A stretch of DNA of 64,000 bases. It comes from Microbacteriaceae bacterium. GTDB lineage: Bacteria > Actinomycetota > Actinomycetes > Actinomycetales > Microbacteriaceae. Below are positions 28,265 through 38,741 of this stretch, in pieces. Every line of letters starts with the position of its first letter. Position 1 is the first letter of the stretch. The position numbers and the translations under genes are program-made. The stretch is from contig JAODAR010000009.1 of NCBI GenBank assembly GCA_025463545.1, positions 1-64,000 of the forward strand, in the 5' to 3' direction. The notes under the pieces are model-generated. The model searched no databases. It was given only the letters and a program-made list of their open reading frames with translations, and had not been told where the DNA came from.

Positions 28265-29959
28265 TTAGCCGGTGATTGCGCCTTCGGCGGCAGAATGCAC
28301 AAGCTTCGCGTACTTTGCGAGGACGCCACGGGTATAGCGCGGAGGAAGCGGAGCCCAGCCTTCACGGCGGGCGGCCAGCTCATCAGGGTCGACCAGTAGG
28401 TCAAGCGTGCGAGCTGCGATATCGACCCGTATCAGATCACCATCGCGCACGAAGGCGATGGGACCTGCGTCCACCGCTTCGGGTGCTATGTGGCCGATAC
28501 ACAGTCCGGTTGTGCCGCCTGAGAATCGACCGTCCGTCAATAGTAGTACATCCTTGCCGAGCCCAGCGCCCTTGATAGCGCCGGTGATCGCGAGCATCTC
28601 GCGCATGCCCGGGCCGCCCTTCGGGCCCTCATAGCGGATGACGACGACGTCGCCGGCGCCGATCTTCCCTTCGGTGAGGGCATCCATCGCCGCCCGCTCG
28701 CGTTCGAACACGCGCGCGGGTCCTTCGCCCACGCCGGCGTCGAAGCCGGCCGTCTTGACCACGGCGCCCTCCGGCGCGAAGGAGCCTTTGAGCACGGTGA
28801 GGCCGCCGGTGGCGTGGATCGGGTTGTCCAGGGTGCGAAGAACCGTCCCGTCGAGAGCAGGCGGGTTGATCTCAGCCAGGTTCTCAGCCACGGTCTTCCC
28901 GGTGACGGTCAGCGCGTCGCCGTGCAGCAGGCCCGCGTCGAGGAGCGCCTTCATCACGGCGGGCACGCCGCCGTGACGGTCGACGTCGTTCATGACGTAG
29001 TTGCCGAAGGGCTTCAGGTCACCGATGTGCGGAATGGTGTCACCGATGCGGTTGAAGTCGTCGAGGGTGAGCTCCACCTCGGCCTCGTTCGCGATGGCCA
29101 GCAGGTGCAGGATCACGTTGGTGGAACCGCCGAAGGCCATGGCGACGGCGATCGCGTTCTCGAACGCCTTCTTGGTGAGGATGTCCCTGGCCGTGATGCC
29201 GAGGCGCAGCATGTTGACGACGGCCTCGCCGGAGCGGTGCGCGTAGTAGTCGCGGCGACGGTCGGCGGATGCCGGGGAGGCGGATCCGGGCAGGCTCATG
29301 CCGAGTGCCTCGGCGACGCTGGCCATCGTGTTCGCGGTGTACATGCCGCCGCAGGCGCCCTCGCCGGGGGCGAAAGCGCACTCGATGCGCTTGGCGTCTT
29401 CGACGCTCATCTTGCCGGCCTTGACCGCGCCCACGGCCTCGAACGAGTCGATGATCGTGATGTCCTTCTCGGTGCCGTCGGAGAGCTTCACCCAGCCGGG
29501 CGCGATCGACCCGGCGTAGAGGAACACACTGGCCAGATTGAGGCGCGCGGCGGCCATCAGCATGCCGGGCAGCGACTTGTCACAGCCGGCCAGGAGCACC
29601 GACCCGTCGAGGCGCTCGGCCTGCATGACGACCTCGACCGAGTCGGCGATGACCTCACGCGAGACCAAGGAGAAGTGCATCCCTTCGTGGCCCATCGAGA
29701 TGCCGTCTGAGACCGAAATGGTGCCGAACTGGAGCGGGTACCCACCGCCGGAGTGCACGCCTTCCTTCGATGCCTGCGCGAGGCGGTCCAGTGACAGGTT
29801 GCAGGGGGTGATCTCGTTCCACGAGCTCGCGATGCCGATCTGCGGCTTGTCCCAGTCGGCGTCCCCCATTCCGACGGCCCGGAGCATTCCCCGTGAGGTG
29901 GTGGCTTCGATGCCGTCCGTGACGACGCGGCTTCTCGGTTTCAGATCGATCTCAGGCAT
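28265..29959 (-). CDS. ilvD: Dihydroxy-acid dehydratase
   Basis: 564 residues. Iron-sulfur ligands are in [13 protein letters not shown] and [12 protein letters not shown], and [41 protein letters not shown] and HIAPEA are family signatures. Third step of Val/Ile synthesis. It lies just upstream of ilvB on the same strand (43 bp), giving ilvD-ilvB-ilvN-ilvC. Little room is left for a leader before its ATG. Confidence 0.95.
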   Translation of the reverse strand: MPEIDLKPRSRVVTDGIEATTSRGMLRAVGMGDADWDKPQIGIASSWNEITPCNLSLDRLAQASKEGVHSGGGYPLQFGTISVSDGISMGHEGMHFSLVSREVIADSVEVVMQAERLDGSVLLAGCDKSLPGMLMAAARLNLASVFLYAGSIAPGWVKLSDGTEKDITIIDSFEAVGAVKAGKMSVEDAKRIECAFAPGEGACGGMYTANTMASVAEALGMSLPGSASPASADRRRDYYAHRSGEAVVNMLRLGITARDILTKKAFENAIAVAMAFGGSTNVILHLLAIANEAEVELTLDDFNRIGDTIPHIGDLKPFGNYVMNDVDRHGGVPAVMKALLDAGLLHGDALTVTGKTVAENLAEINPPALDGTVLRTLDNPIHATGGLTVLKGSFAPEGAVVKTAGFDAGVGEGPARVFERERAAMDALTEGKIGAGDVVVIRYEGPKGGPGMREMLAITGAIKGAGLGKDVLLLTDGRFSGGTTGLCIGHIAPEAVDAGPIAFVRDGDLIRVDIAARTLDLLVDPDELAARREGWAPLPPRYTRGVLAKYAKLVHSAAEGAITG

Positions 29960-29987
29960 GCAAAGAGTCTAGAACGTTGGGAACGGC

Positions 29988-32168
29988 TCACTCTTCGCGT
30001 GCAGCGGCCGCCGTCCGGAAGTCGGCGAGCAGCGCCAGCACCTGGGCCACCTCCTCCGGTCCGCGTACCCGGTAACCGGCCAGGCTGGCGCCTGGGCCGA
30101 TCTTCAATCCCAGGTCCTGGTCGCCGAGCGCGGCGAACGCGTCCTCATCCGTCACGTCGTCGCCGGCGTAGAACACGGCCGTTGCGCCGGTGTGTGCGCG
30201 CAACTGAGCGAGCGCGTCACCCTTGGTGCTGGAGCGCACCGAGAACTCGAGCACGTTCTTGCCCTCGCGCACGGTGAGACCGGGGAGCAGTTCGCTCACC
30301 TGTTCGCGGGCCTCGCGTTGCGCTTCCCGGCCCTCCTGCGGGCTGGCCAGGCGGGTGTGCAGCGCCATGCCGGCCGGTTTCCGTTCGATGAAGGTGCCCT
30401 CGACCGACCCGCTGATGCGCTCGAGGACCCGAGCCAGCGTGTCGAGCTCCTCGAGCTCCTTCGACACCAGGCCGAGTTCGATGCCGGGGGTGTCGAGCTG
30501 CACCTCGATGCCGTGCGACCCGGTCAGCAGCACCTTCTCCGACGGCTGGGCGACCTGTTGCAGGCTGACCAGCGCGCGGCCGGAGACCAGGGCGACCCGG
30601 ATGCCGGGCAACTCCAGCAGTCGCTGCACCGCCTCACGGGCGCCGTCGACGGCGCGGGCATTCTCCGGGACATCGACGTGCGGGGCCAGCGTGCCGTCGA
30701 AGTCGAGCGCCACCAGCAGGTTGTCGACCTTGGCCAAGTCACGGAGCGCTGAGACGAGATTTTCGGGAACTCCTGCTTGCACGGCAGCACCTCCGGTGAG
30801 GGTTTCCAGGAAACTCGCCGACCAGGCGGCGACATCGTTGTCGAAGACCTTGCGGCGGAGTGCGCGCATCCGTCTGGCACGGTCGCGTGGTTGCATCTCG
30901 AGCGCATACATGATCGCGTCCTTGACGCCCTCGATGTCGTGCGGGTTGATGCGCACCGACTGGCGGAGTTCGTCGGAGGCGCCGGCGAACTCGCTCAGCA
31001 CCAGCACGCCGTCGTTGTCGAACCGCACCGCCACGTACTCCTTGGCAACCAGGTTCATGCCGTCGCGAAGGGCCGTGACCAGCATCACATCGGCAGCGAG
31101 GTACAGGGCGACCATCTCCTCGCGTGGGTAGCCATGGTGGTGGTAGCTGATGGCGGTGTTGCTGATGGTGGAGAAGTCGCCGTTCAAGCGGCCGACGGCC
31201 AGTTCGATTTCGTCGCGGAGCGCCATGTAGGCGCCTACGCGCTCCCGGGAAGGACTGGCGACCTGCACCAGGGTGACGTCCTCCACGGTGATGCGGCCGT
31301 CGGCGAGCAGCTCGCCGTAGGCCTTGATCCGGTGCCCGATGCCCTTGGTGTAGTCGAGGCGGTCGACGCCGAGCATGATCTTCTTCGGATTGCCCAGTTC
31401 TTCCCGGATCTGCCGGGCCCTGGCCTGGATCTCCGGGCGCCTGGCCAGTTCTTCGTAGCTCTTGGCGTCGATCGAGATCGGGAAGTGACGGGCGACGACC
31501 CGGCGGGAACGGCCCTCACCATCCGGCACGTCGATGGTCGTGCCACGGGTCGTGTACCCGAACAGTCGCCGGGTGGCTCGGGCGAAATTGCCGGCGTCGG
31601 CGATGCGCTGGAAGCCGATCAGGTCGGCGCCGAGGAGGCCGTCGATGATCTGGCGACGCCACGGCAGCTGCGAGTAGATGCCATAGGGCGGAAACGGGAT
31701 GTGATTGAAGAACCCGATGACGAGGTCTGGCCGCATGTCGCGGAGCATCCGTGGCACCAATTGGAGCTGGTAGTCGTGAACCCACACCGTTGCACCGGTC
31801 GCCGCCACCGCGGCGGCGGCGGCGGCGAACCTCCGATTGACGGCGACGTAGGACTCCCACCACTCCCGGTGGTAGCTGGGCGGTGCGATGACGTCGTGAT
31901 AGAGCGGCCACAGCGTGTCGTTGGAGAAGCCTTCGTAATAACGCTCGAGGTCGTCGGCGCTCAACCGCACCGGCACGATCGAGATGCCGTCGTTCTCGAA
32001 CGGTTCGAAGTCCCGATCCACGACGCCGGGCCAGCCGACCCAGGCGCCGTCAGAGGCACGCATCAGGGGTTCGAGCGCGGTGACCAGGCCGCCGGGTGAA
32101 GTGCGCCAGGTGCCGTCTGTGCCCTCGGGGCCTGCTTCGTAGTCCACCGGCAGGCGGTTGGACACCAC
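29988..32168 (-). CDS. otsA-otsB: Bifunctional trehalose-6-phosphate synthase/phosphatase (OtsA-OtsB fusion)
   Basis: 726 residues. Residues 1 to about 465 are a GT20 synthase ([44 protein letters not shown]); the rest is an OtsB HAD phosphatase ([37 protein letters not shown]). It makes trehalose from UDP-glucose and glucose-6-phosphate. The start is uncertain. GTG 32168 cuts into the first beta strand, because [11 protein letters not shown] continues in frame upstream to about 32228 without ATG, GTG or TTG. A rare ATC start, or a sequencing or mutational change, is possible. Confidence 0.88.
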   Translation of the reverse strand: MVSNRLPVDYEAGPEGTDGTWRTSPGGLVTALEPLMRASDGAWVGWPGVVDRDFEPFENDGISIVPVRLSADDLERYYEGFSNDTLWPLYHDVIAPPSYHREWWESYVAVNRRFAAAAAAVAATGATVWVHDYQLQLVPRMLRDMRPDLVIGFFNHIPFPPYGIYSQLPWRRQIIDGLLGADLIGFQRIADAGNFARATRRLFGYTTRGTTIDVPDGEGRSRRVVARHFPISIDAKSYEELARRPEIQARARQIREELGNPKKIMLGVDRLDYTKGIGHRIKAYGELLADGRITVEDVTLVQVASPSRERVGAYMALRDEIELAVGRLNGDFSTISNTAISYHHHGYPREEMVALYLAADVMLVTALRDGMNLVAKEYVAVRFDNDGVLVLSEFAGASDELRQSVRINPHDIEGVKDAIMYALEMQPRDRARRMRALRRKVFDNDVAAWSASFLETLTGGAAVQAGVPENLVSALRDLAKVDNLLVALDFDGTLAPHVDVPENARAVDGAREAVQRLLELPGIRVALVSGRALVSLQQVAQPSEKVLLTGSHGIEVQLDTPGIELGLVSKELEELDTLARVLERISGSVEGTFIERKPAGMALHTRLASPQEGREAQREAREQVSELLPGLTVREGKNVLEFSVRSSTKGDALAQLRAHTGATAVFYAGDDVTDEDAFAALGDQDLGLKIGPGASLAGYRVRGPEEVAQVLALLADFRTAAAAREE

Positions 32169-32391
32169 GACGAGTGAGAACGTGCCGTTCGGTGCGTGTG
32201 ATCGACGGGATTCGGTTGGATTCGTGATGGTTCGTCCGTTTCCGGTGGGCCGACTGGCTGCCCCACCTCGCTGTTTTCTCAGGTTACCAAAGAGCGTTTC
32301 GTGTCATAAGCGCCACGACTGCGGGTTCGCGGAGGTGATGAGTGCGGGCTAGCGAAAGCAGCGAGTGGTGCGAGTAGGAGGGCGAGGACTA

Positions 32392-34335
32392 CTAGGAGTG
32401 CGAGAGCGCGAAGCTGAAGGAGCGGGCACCGCGACGACGCGCGACCACTCCGAGCGACACCAACAGGCTCACCACGGCGAACGCCCCCAGCACCGCAGCG
32501 GACCCCAGCACCTCGGCTCCGCCCACTCCAGACACGATCGCCTGCATGCCGTCCACTGCCCAGGTCAGCGGCAGGAACGGGCTCACCACCTGGAACGGTT
32601 TCGCTACGATCTCAATCGGATAGAGGCCGCCTGCCGAGGTGAGCTGCAGCGCGAGCAGTACCAGCGACACCACGGTCCCCGCCCTGCCGAACAGTGCAAC
32701 GAGCGCATGATGCACCGTCACGAACACCAGCGCGAGCAGAAGCGCGAACGACAGGGTCGCCGGCAGCACGGCCCACGAGACCCCGAGCGCGCCGTGCAGC
32801 AAACCGACGATCGCCACGGCCTGTGCGGCCGCGATCGCGAAGGCATGTGCGAGCCCGCGGAGCACGATCCTTCCAGTCGAAGCCGTCGAGGCCAGCGCCA
32901 TCGAACTCAACGGGCGCAGGATGAGGAAGATGACCAGCGCGCCGATCCACAGGCCCAGCGGAACCACGATCATCCCGATCACCGGGCCGATCGAGTCGAT
33001 CTTGTTGGCCCGGGTGGTGCTGACCGTGACGGGGTCTGAAACGACCTTCGCTGTGGATGCCGCGTCCTGGTTTCCGAGGGCAGAGGCCTGCTTTGCGCCG
33101 CTGCCGAGCCCTGTCGCGAGGGTTCCCGCTCCCCCGGCGAGTTGGTGGGCGCCGGCGGCCGAGGACGCGGTCCCCTCCGCCAGCTGGCTGACGCCGACCG
33201 CGATCCCCGAGACGCCGGACGCGAGATCGTCCGCGCCGGATCGCAGCTCCCCCGAGGCGGCAGCCAGCCGCGCGGCGCCGTTGGCACTCTGGCTGATGCC
33301 GTCGACAACACTGCCGATGCCGCTGCCGGCCTGGCTGATCGCAGGGCTCTGCGCAGCGAGCGCGTCGAGGCCAGCCTGGTACTGGTTGAGAGCCTGGGCG
33401 AGGGGCGCAAGCGTGTCCGCCTGAGCAGGGTCGGCACCAAGCAGCTGCTGCAATTGCGCGTTCAGGGGCTGGAAACCGCTCGCGGCCTGCTGCACCCCGC
33501 CGGCAAAGGCGGGCAGCCCAGTGCGGAGGGCACCGAGCCCGGCAGCGCCGGAGTTCAGCTGCCCCAGTCCCGCACTCAGCGAGTCCACGCCGCCGGTGTA
33601 GCTCATGACACCCGAGGCGAACGAGTCAGCGCCACTGGCCGCCGAGCTGGCTCCGGAAGCAGCCGACGCTGCCCCGCTCGCGAGCGAGTCGAGCCCCGTG
33701 GCGAGCCCGTCGACACCGGTCGAAACCTGCGCCGCGCCATCCGCTGCACTGGTGAGCGAGCCGCCCATGGTGCCGAGTTGCTTGTAGAAGCCAGCGAGGT
33801 ATTGCTGGGTGATTGCCCGACCGAAGGCGCTTGTCATGGCGGTGCCCACCGATTGCGCGGCTGAGCCAGCCAGATATGAGTGTGCATCATTGGTGCGGAT
33901 CACGAGCTTCGCTTGCTTCGGCGCGCTGCCCGAAAGCGAGGTGACCGACGCCGAGAAGTCTGGCGGGATGGTGAGCACGGCGTACGCGTCTCCAGTGGTG
34001 AGCGCCGTGGCCGCATCAGCGGAGTTCGAGATCGTCCAGTCGAAACCCGCGGTCTTCTCTCCGTTCTTGCCTGGTGCGGTGAGCTCGGTGACCAGCTGAC
34101 GACCGGCGAGAACCGGGGTGGTGGTGCCGTCAGACTGGGTCAGGTTCACCATCTTGTCGTTGTTCACAACGATCGCCGGGACCGTGTCAACGCGCTTGTC
34201 TGCGGTCGCCAGCGCGCCGGCGAACAGCCCCGCGATGGCCAGCGGCACGATGACGAGTCCGGCCAGGAGCGACGTGCCCAGCGCGCGACGCTGGCGCGGG
34301 GTACGGCTGAACAATTTCTCGAGCCTCGTGCTCAT
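32392..34335 (-). CDS. YhgE/Pip-family membrane protein (ABC-2-like)
   Basis: 647 residues. One N-terminal transmembrane helix (LLAGLVIVPLAIAGLFAGAL) precedes an extracytoplasmic region with VVNNDKMV and a long Ala/Ser/Gly-rich part with repeated small-residue heptads (about residues 200-420), probably coiled or extended. The C-terminal part has about five transmembrane helices, as in the YhgE/Pip and ABC-2 type families. Its start shares one base with the MMPL stop (TGATG). It probably forms an export or cell-envelope unit with the MMPL protein under TetR control. Confidence 0.83.
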   Translation of the reverse strand: MSTRLEKLFSRTPRQRRALGTSLLAGLVIVPLAIAGLFAGALATADKRVDTVPAIVVNNDKMVNLTQSDGTTTPVLAGRQLVTELTAPGKNGEKTAGFDWTISNSADAATALTTGDAYAVLTIPPDFSASVTSLSGSAPKQAKLVIRTNDAHSYLAGSAAQSVGTAMTSAFGRAITQQYLAGFYKQLGTMGGSLTSAADGAAQVSTGVDGLATGLDSLASGAASAASGASSAASGADSFASGVMSYTGGVDSLSAGLGQLNSGAAGLGALRTGLPAFAGGVQQAASGFQPLNAQLQQLLGADPAQADTLAPLAQALNQYQAGLDALAAQSPAISQAGSGIGSVVDGISQSANGAARLAAASGELRSGADDLASGVSGIAVGVSQLAEGTASSAAGAHQLAGGAGTLATGLGSGAKQASALGNQDAASTAKVVSDPVTVSTTRANKIDSIGPVIGMIVVPLGLWIGALVIFLILRPLSSMALASTASTGRIVLRGLAHAFAIAAAQAVAIVGLLHGALGVSWAVLPATLSFALLLALVFVTVHHALVALFGRAGTVVSLVLLALQLTSAGGLYPIEIVAKPFQVVSPFLPLTWAVDGMQAIVSGVGGAEVLGSAAVLGAFAVVSLLVSLGVVARRRGARSFSFALSHS

Positions 34336-37286
34336 CACAACACGGCCTTTCTGTCGTCGCGATCGGGCACGGCCTCCACCGTGTTTCCGAAATCAAGCCT
34401 CGTGAGATCGAGACGACGGATGCCGCGGGCCCCAATTGGGAGCGGGTCACCGTCGTCGACGGCGGGGTAGCCCACACCGCAGCCGAGCACGATGGTGGTG
34501 GAAGCCGGGGCCATCGCAGCAAGCACCGGGGCGAGAAGTCCGGCATCCGTGCTGTCGGCCAGGTCGATGAAGACCACGCCGGGGTCTTCGGCGAGCGCCG
34601 CCGCAACCAGGACCGTTGCGCGCGCGAGGGCGGAGAGCGACGACACCGTGGTGTGGGCGGTGATCCGGTGGCCCACCCCCTCGTACGGAGAACTGTCGAG
34701 CGCGCGATTGATGCGGTCGAGCCACTGGTCCAGCTGGGCGCGGCGGGGCCTGGTGCGGAACCAGGGCAGGGCGAGCTCCAGCCGTTCGATGATGAGGTCA
34801 CCCGCGGTGCGTCCATTCGAGCGGCTGTCCCAGCCGCCGATGTCGCAGAGGGCGACGGTGCGGAGCGCGCGAGCCCGTTCAGAGGGCAGCGGGGCACCCA
34901 GCACCTGGAGGCGGCCGCCAACGGGGTCAAGGCGGCCGGAGAGGGTCGCGGCAACCACCCGGCGCTCGGCGGCGCCACCGGTCAGGAGCAGCAGCGCGCC
35001 GGTGGGAACGGCCAGGTCGAACGGTCCGAGCGGACTCTCCGGGAGCCCCATCCGCACCGCATCGGCCGTAATGGCGTCGCCCTGCGCCTTCCGGGACGTC
35101 GCCCAGTCGAGGTCGGCGAGATGGTGCCGCAACCCCTCGCCCTCGATGTCGACGTCCGGGAGTACGCGTGAGAGCCAGGCCGGCAGCCACCAGGCGGCGT
35201 GACCGGCCAGGGCCATGGCGGCCGGAACGAGGGTCATCCGCACCAGGAACGCGTCGAGGAACACTCCGATGGCCAGGGCGAATGCGATGCCCTTGATCGC
35301 CCCGGAGCCCTCCGGCACGAAGGCGAAGAAGACGAAGAACATGATCAGCGCCGCAGCCGTCACCACTCGCGCAGCGTGCGAGAACCCGGCGATGACAGAT
35401 TCGCGGGCGTTGCCGGTCTTCACGTACTCCTCGCGCATGCCGGAGACCAGGAATACCTCGTAGTCCATGGCGAGGCCGAACAGCACGGCCATCAGCAGGA
35501 TGGGCAGGAAGCTGAGGATCGGGCCCGGGTTTTCGACGCCGATCAGGTCGGCGAACCACCCCCACTGGAAGATGGCGACGCTGGCACCGATGGAGGCGAA
35601 CACCGAGAGCAGGAAGCCGACGGCGGCTTTGACCGGCACGAGCACGGAGCGGAACACCATCATCAGCAGCACGATCGACAGGCCGACAACGATCAGGGCG
35701 AACGGTATCAGCGCATTGGTCAGCCGGTTCGAGATGTCGATGGACACGGCCGTCGCGCCCGTTACGGTGATCGGGGTTCCGAGGTCATCCTTGATGGACG
35801 GGCCGAGGTCGCGAATGGCCTGCACCAGGTCCTTCGTCTCGGGGGCGTTCGGCGCGCTCTCGGGCATGACCTGGATGATCGCCGTATCGACGGTGGGGTT
35901 GGGCACGCCGCCGCTCACAAACGCCACGTCGGGCAGGTGGCGGATTTTCGAGCCGATGGTGTGGAGGGCCGGCATGATGTCAGTGGTCTGGGTGATGTCG
36001 ACGACCACGATCAGCGGTCCGTTGTAGCCCGGGCCGAAGCCCTGTTCGATCAGCTCGAATGCCTCATGCTGGGTGGACCCGGCCGGTTCGGACGCGCCAT
36101 CGGGCAGGTTGAGGTCGAGGCTGAGGGCCGGAATGGCCATGACCCCAAGCAGGACGATCACGGCAAGCCCGGCGGCGACCGGGGCCTTCAACACCAGCTT
36201 CACCCAGCGTCGGCCGAGGGTGGGGCGGCCAGAATCCGGAGTGGTCGCACGGCGATACGCTCGGCTGCCGGGCTTCGGCGCAAGCCGCTTCCCGGCCACC
36301 CCGAGGACGGCCGGCAACAGTGTGATCGCCACGCAGATGGCGACCAGCACGGCGAACGCTGCCGCAACACCCATCACCGACAGGAAGGGGATGCCCACAA
36401 CGAGCAGTCCCAGGAGCGCGATGATGACGGTCAGCCCGGCGAAGACCACAGCGCCACCGGCGGTCGCAACAGCGGTGGCTGCCGACTCCTCCGGGTCATC
36501 GCCCCGGGCGAGCTGCGTGCGGTGCCGCGACAGGATGAACAGTGAGTAGTCGATGCCCACCGCAAGGCCGAGCATCAGCGCGAGCATCGGGGCCGTGCTC
36601 GAGACCGACGCGAACGCGGAGACTGCGGTGATGCCGCCCATGGCCACGCCCACTCCGATCAACGCCATCAGCAGCGGCATGCCGGCGGCCAGCAGCGAGC
36701 CGAATGTGATGATCAGCACCACACCGGCGAACAGCACGCCGAACGCTTCAGTGACGGTGATCCCGAAGGTGTTGTCCTGGAAGACCTGGCCGCCGAACGC
36801 GACAGTGAGTCCCGCGTCGGTGCCGATGGATTTCGTCGCCGTGAGGTCATCCAGGGTCTGCTGCGTGACATCCGTCGACTGGCCCCTGAGCTGCACCTGG
36901 GTGAACGCCGTGCTGGAATCGTGTGAGATGGCGTCGGACGCGTATTCCGAGAACGGCGTGATCGCCGTATCGACGCCGTCGACCTTCTCGATGGCGCTGG
37001 CCATGGCTTCGATGGCCGCCTTGTACCGGGGTTCAGTGACGGATGCCCCGTCCGGCGCCTTGTAGACCGCCTGCACCTGGGTGCCTGCCGCCGACGGGAA
37101 GACCGCGGCCAGCTTGTCGATGCTGTCCTGAGATTCGGTGCCCGGAATCGCGTAAGACTCCTGGGTCTGGCCGCCGAGAGCGAAGCCGCCGCCGAGGATG
37201 CCACCGAGCAGGAGCACCCAGATACCGATCACGAGCCAGGCGCGACGGAAGGCAAACCGCCCGATGCGCTGAAGGAGGATGGCCAT
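34335..37286 (-). CDS. MMPL-family transporter fused to a degenerate ABC-ATPase-like domain
   Basis: 983 residues. Residues 1 to about 710 are an RND/MMPL transporter with two sets of six helices (LGLAVGIDYSLFILSRHR and FGLAMDYEVFLVSGMREEYV are the repeated signatures). The last ~240 residues resemble an ABC nucleotide-binding domain: PTGALLLLTGGAAERRVVAA stands where Walker A should be, and GVVFIDLADS resembles Walker B. The GK[ST] of Walker A is missing, so ATP hydrolysis is unlikely. It probably exports lipids or drugs together with the Pip protein. The fusion is unusual. Confidence 0.85.
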   Translation of the reverse strand: MAILLQRIGRFAFRRAWLVIGIWVLLLGGILGGGFALGGQTQESYAIPGTESQDSIDKLAAVFPSAAGTQVQAVYKAPDGASVTEPRYKAAIEAMASAIEKVDGVDTAITPFSEYASDAISHDSSTAFTQVQLRGQSTDVTQQTLDDLTATKSIGTDAGLTVAFGGQVFQDNTFGITVTEAFGVLFAGVVLIITFGSLLAAGMPLLMALIGVGVAMGGITAVSAFASVSSTAPMLALMLGLAVGIDYSLFILSRHRTQLARGDDPEESAATAVATAGGAVVFAGLTVIIALLGLLVVGIPFLSVMGVAAAFAVLVAICVAITLLPAVLGVAGKRLAPKPGSRAYRRATTPDSGRPTLGRRWVKLVLKAPVAAGLAVIVLLGVMAIPALSLDLNLPDGASEPAGSTQHEAFELIEQGFGPGYNGPLIVVVDITQTTDIMPALHTIGSKIRHLPDVAFVSGGVPNPTVDTAIIQVMPESAPNAPETKDLVQAIRDLGPSIKDDLGTPITVTGATAVSIDISNRLTNALIPFALIVVGLSIVLLMMVFRSVLVPVKAAVGFLLSVFASIGASVAIFQWGWFADLIGVENPGPILSFLPILLMAVLFGLAMDYEVFLVSGMREEYVKTGNARESVIAGFSHAARVVTAAALIMFFVFFAFVPEGSGAIKGIAFALAIGVFLDAFLVRMTLVPAAMALAGHAAWWLPAWLSRVLPDVDIEGEGLRHHLADLDWATSRKAQGDAITADAVRMGLPESPLGPFDLAVPTGALLLLTGGAAERRVVAATLSGRLDPVGGRLQVLGAPLPSERARALRTVALCDIGGWDSRSNGRTAGDLIIERLELALPWFRTRPRRAQLDQWLDRINRALDSSPYEGVGHRITAHTTVSSLSALARATVLVAAALAEDPGVVFIDLADSTDAGLLAPVLAAMAPASTTIVLGCGVGYPAVDDGDPLPIGARGIRRLDLTRLDFGNTVEAVPDRDDRKAVL

Positions 37287-37290
37287 GGTG

Positions 37291-37938
37291 CTACGCCTTC
37301 GGGTTGGTATCGGTGTCGCTGTCGGTGGCCGTGGTTGCCCTGCTCAGCGCGACCGGTGCGAGCAGTTCGGTCACCACTTTGAGCAGTGCAGCTCGAATCT
37401 CAACCGCAGGGGCGATTTCGTCTTCGAAGAACGTTGCGCCCGCGACCAGTGAATACGCGGCCCCGCCAAGGGCGATCCCCAGCCGGAGGCGATCTTCTGT
37501 GCTCGCGTTCTCGTCGCACAGGGTTTCCGAGAGCCGCACGATCAGGCGTCCGGCACGGTCAATCACCGGGATGCCGCGGAGAGACTGGCCCTGGTTGATG
37601 AAGGTGTGCACTTCGAGGCGGTAGCGCAGCAAGAAGTCGATGAAGTCGTCGACGAACCGGGCACGGCCCCTCGCGGTGCTGGCGGACTGGGCGAAGGTTT
37701 CGAGGATCTCGTCGAACCGGTCGATTGCCGGGGTGAGCACGTCCTGCAGCAGCGCGTCCTTCGACGCGAAGTGGTAGAGCACACTCGATTTCGAGAAGCC
37801 TGCGGCATCCGCTATCTGTTGCAGCGAAGTGCCGGCAAAGCCGACGGAGGCGAACTGCTCGAGGGCGATCGCCCTGAGCTCATCACTGGTGTTCTGGCGG
37901 GTCGGAAAAGGATGCTGAACGGAGGTCTCAACGGTCAC
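37291..37938 (-). CDS. TetR family transcriptional regulator
   Basis: 215 residues from GTG 37938. HTH: AIALEQFASVGFAGTSLQQI then ADAAGFSKSSVLYHFASKDA, a textbook TetR N-terminus, followed by a helical ligand domain. An upstream start at 37977 would put the palindromic operator inside the gene, so 37938 is preferred. It lies 4 bp from the MMPL start, forming TetR-MMPL-Pip. It most likely represses its own operon. Confidence 0.87.
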   Translation of the reverse strand: MTVETSVQHPFPTRQNTSDELRAIALEQFASVGFAGTSLQQIADAAGFSKSSVLYHFASKDALLQDVLTPAIDRFDEILETFAQSASTARGRARFVDDFIDFLLRYRLEVHTFINQGQSLRGIPVIDRAGRLIVRLSETLCDENASTEDRLRLGIALGGAAYSLVAGATFFEDEIAPAVEIRAALLKVVTELLAPVALSRATTATDSDTDTNPKA

Positions 37939-37950
37939 GCCTCGACAGTA

Positions 37951-37989
37951 CTCTGACCGATCGGTCAGAGCCTGCACGATCGGTCAGAG
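37951..37989. promoter_or_regulatory. TetR operator: perfect palindrome plus extra half-site
   Basis: CTCTGACCGATCGGTCAGAG (37951-37970) is a perfect 20-bp palindrome ending 12 bp before the tetR start. A second half-site GATCGGTCAGAG follows at 37978-37989, placing repeated half-sites 27 bp apart. Position and symmetry make this the likely autoregulatory operator. Confidence 0.82.
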
Positions 37990-38017
37990 TTTCAGGAAGC
38001 TCGCAGGGAGCCTGGCA

Positions 38018-38299
38018 TCAGTAACCGACAACGACAGAGAGGAAGAGAGTCGCCAGGACAACAGTGACCGGTGCTACCACCAGGCCGAGCAGAAAATAGC
38101 GTGACCACCGGATCTGCACGCCCAGGCTCGTCAGCCGCTGGTGCCAGGGCAGGGTCGCGAGCGAGGCCCACGGGGTGATCAGCGGCCCCGCGTTCACTCC
38201 AATCAGCAGGGCTACCAGTCGACTGGCAAGTTCGGTGACGTCCGGCCACGGCAGCAGCCCTGTCGCGATCGACACCGCCAACGATGACGAGGGCGACAC
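38018..38299 (-). pseudogene. C-terminal remnant of an ArsB/SLC13-type permease
   Basis: A 93-residue frame containing GVNAGPLITPWASLATLPWH and WSRYFLLGLVVAPVTVVL, the C-terminal end of ArsB-like anion permeases, which are normally over 400 residues. No upstream part of such a gene is present; the plus strand to the right holds another gene. It is therefore a truncated relic. Confidence 0.7.
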
Positions 38300-38449
38300 C
38301 AGTCATGGCTGTACGCACGTCATCCCTTCGGCCAGATTGGTGAAGCCACTGTAGACGGTCATCGATGGTGGACCGACACCGACAGTAGACCGATACCGAC
38401 GTGTGCGGGATTGGCAAACACCCGGGTACGTTAGGAGCAGGAGGCCACA

Positions 38450-38638
38450 ATGCGAAAGTTCATCTTCAGCAGTGCAATGATCGGCGTCGTATCCGGCGGC
38501 TGGAATGCCGTGCAGGCCACCCGGAACGGTCCACGCGACTGGCGGTTGCTGCTGCTGTGGATCGGCTGGGCCCTGAGCGCCGCCGTTGCGATCGGCACGG
38601 TCATCGAGGACGCGAATGCGCGAAGGCTGGAGAAATAA
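38450..38638 (+). CDS. Short hypothetical membrane protein
   Basis: 62 residues. ATG 38450 has AGGAGG-like AGCAGGAGG about 6 nt upstream. One or two hydrophobic stretches (KFIFSSAMIGVVSGGW, LLLLWIGWALSAAVAIGTVI), then a charged end. No family recognised. Confidence 0.6.
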   Translation: MRKFIFSSAMIGVVSGGWNAVQATRNGPRDWRLLLLWIGWALSAAVAIGTVIEDANARRLEK

Positions 38639-38741
38639 AAGTCTCATTCACCGGTTGAATCTCGGCGTGTCAGCCCGCCCCGAGCGGTGCCATCCCCGAC
38701 ACTTGGACCAGTGCCATAGTTCAGTTTGAGAGGGGCCTCCA

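Noticed and set aside
28222..28404. N-terminal extension of ilvB
   Set aside because: The extra residues are antisense to the end of ilvD and unlike IlvB; ATG 28221 gives normal length.
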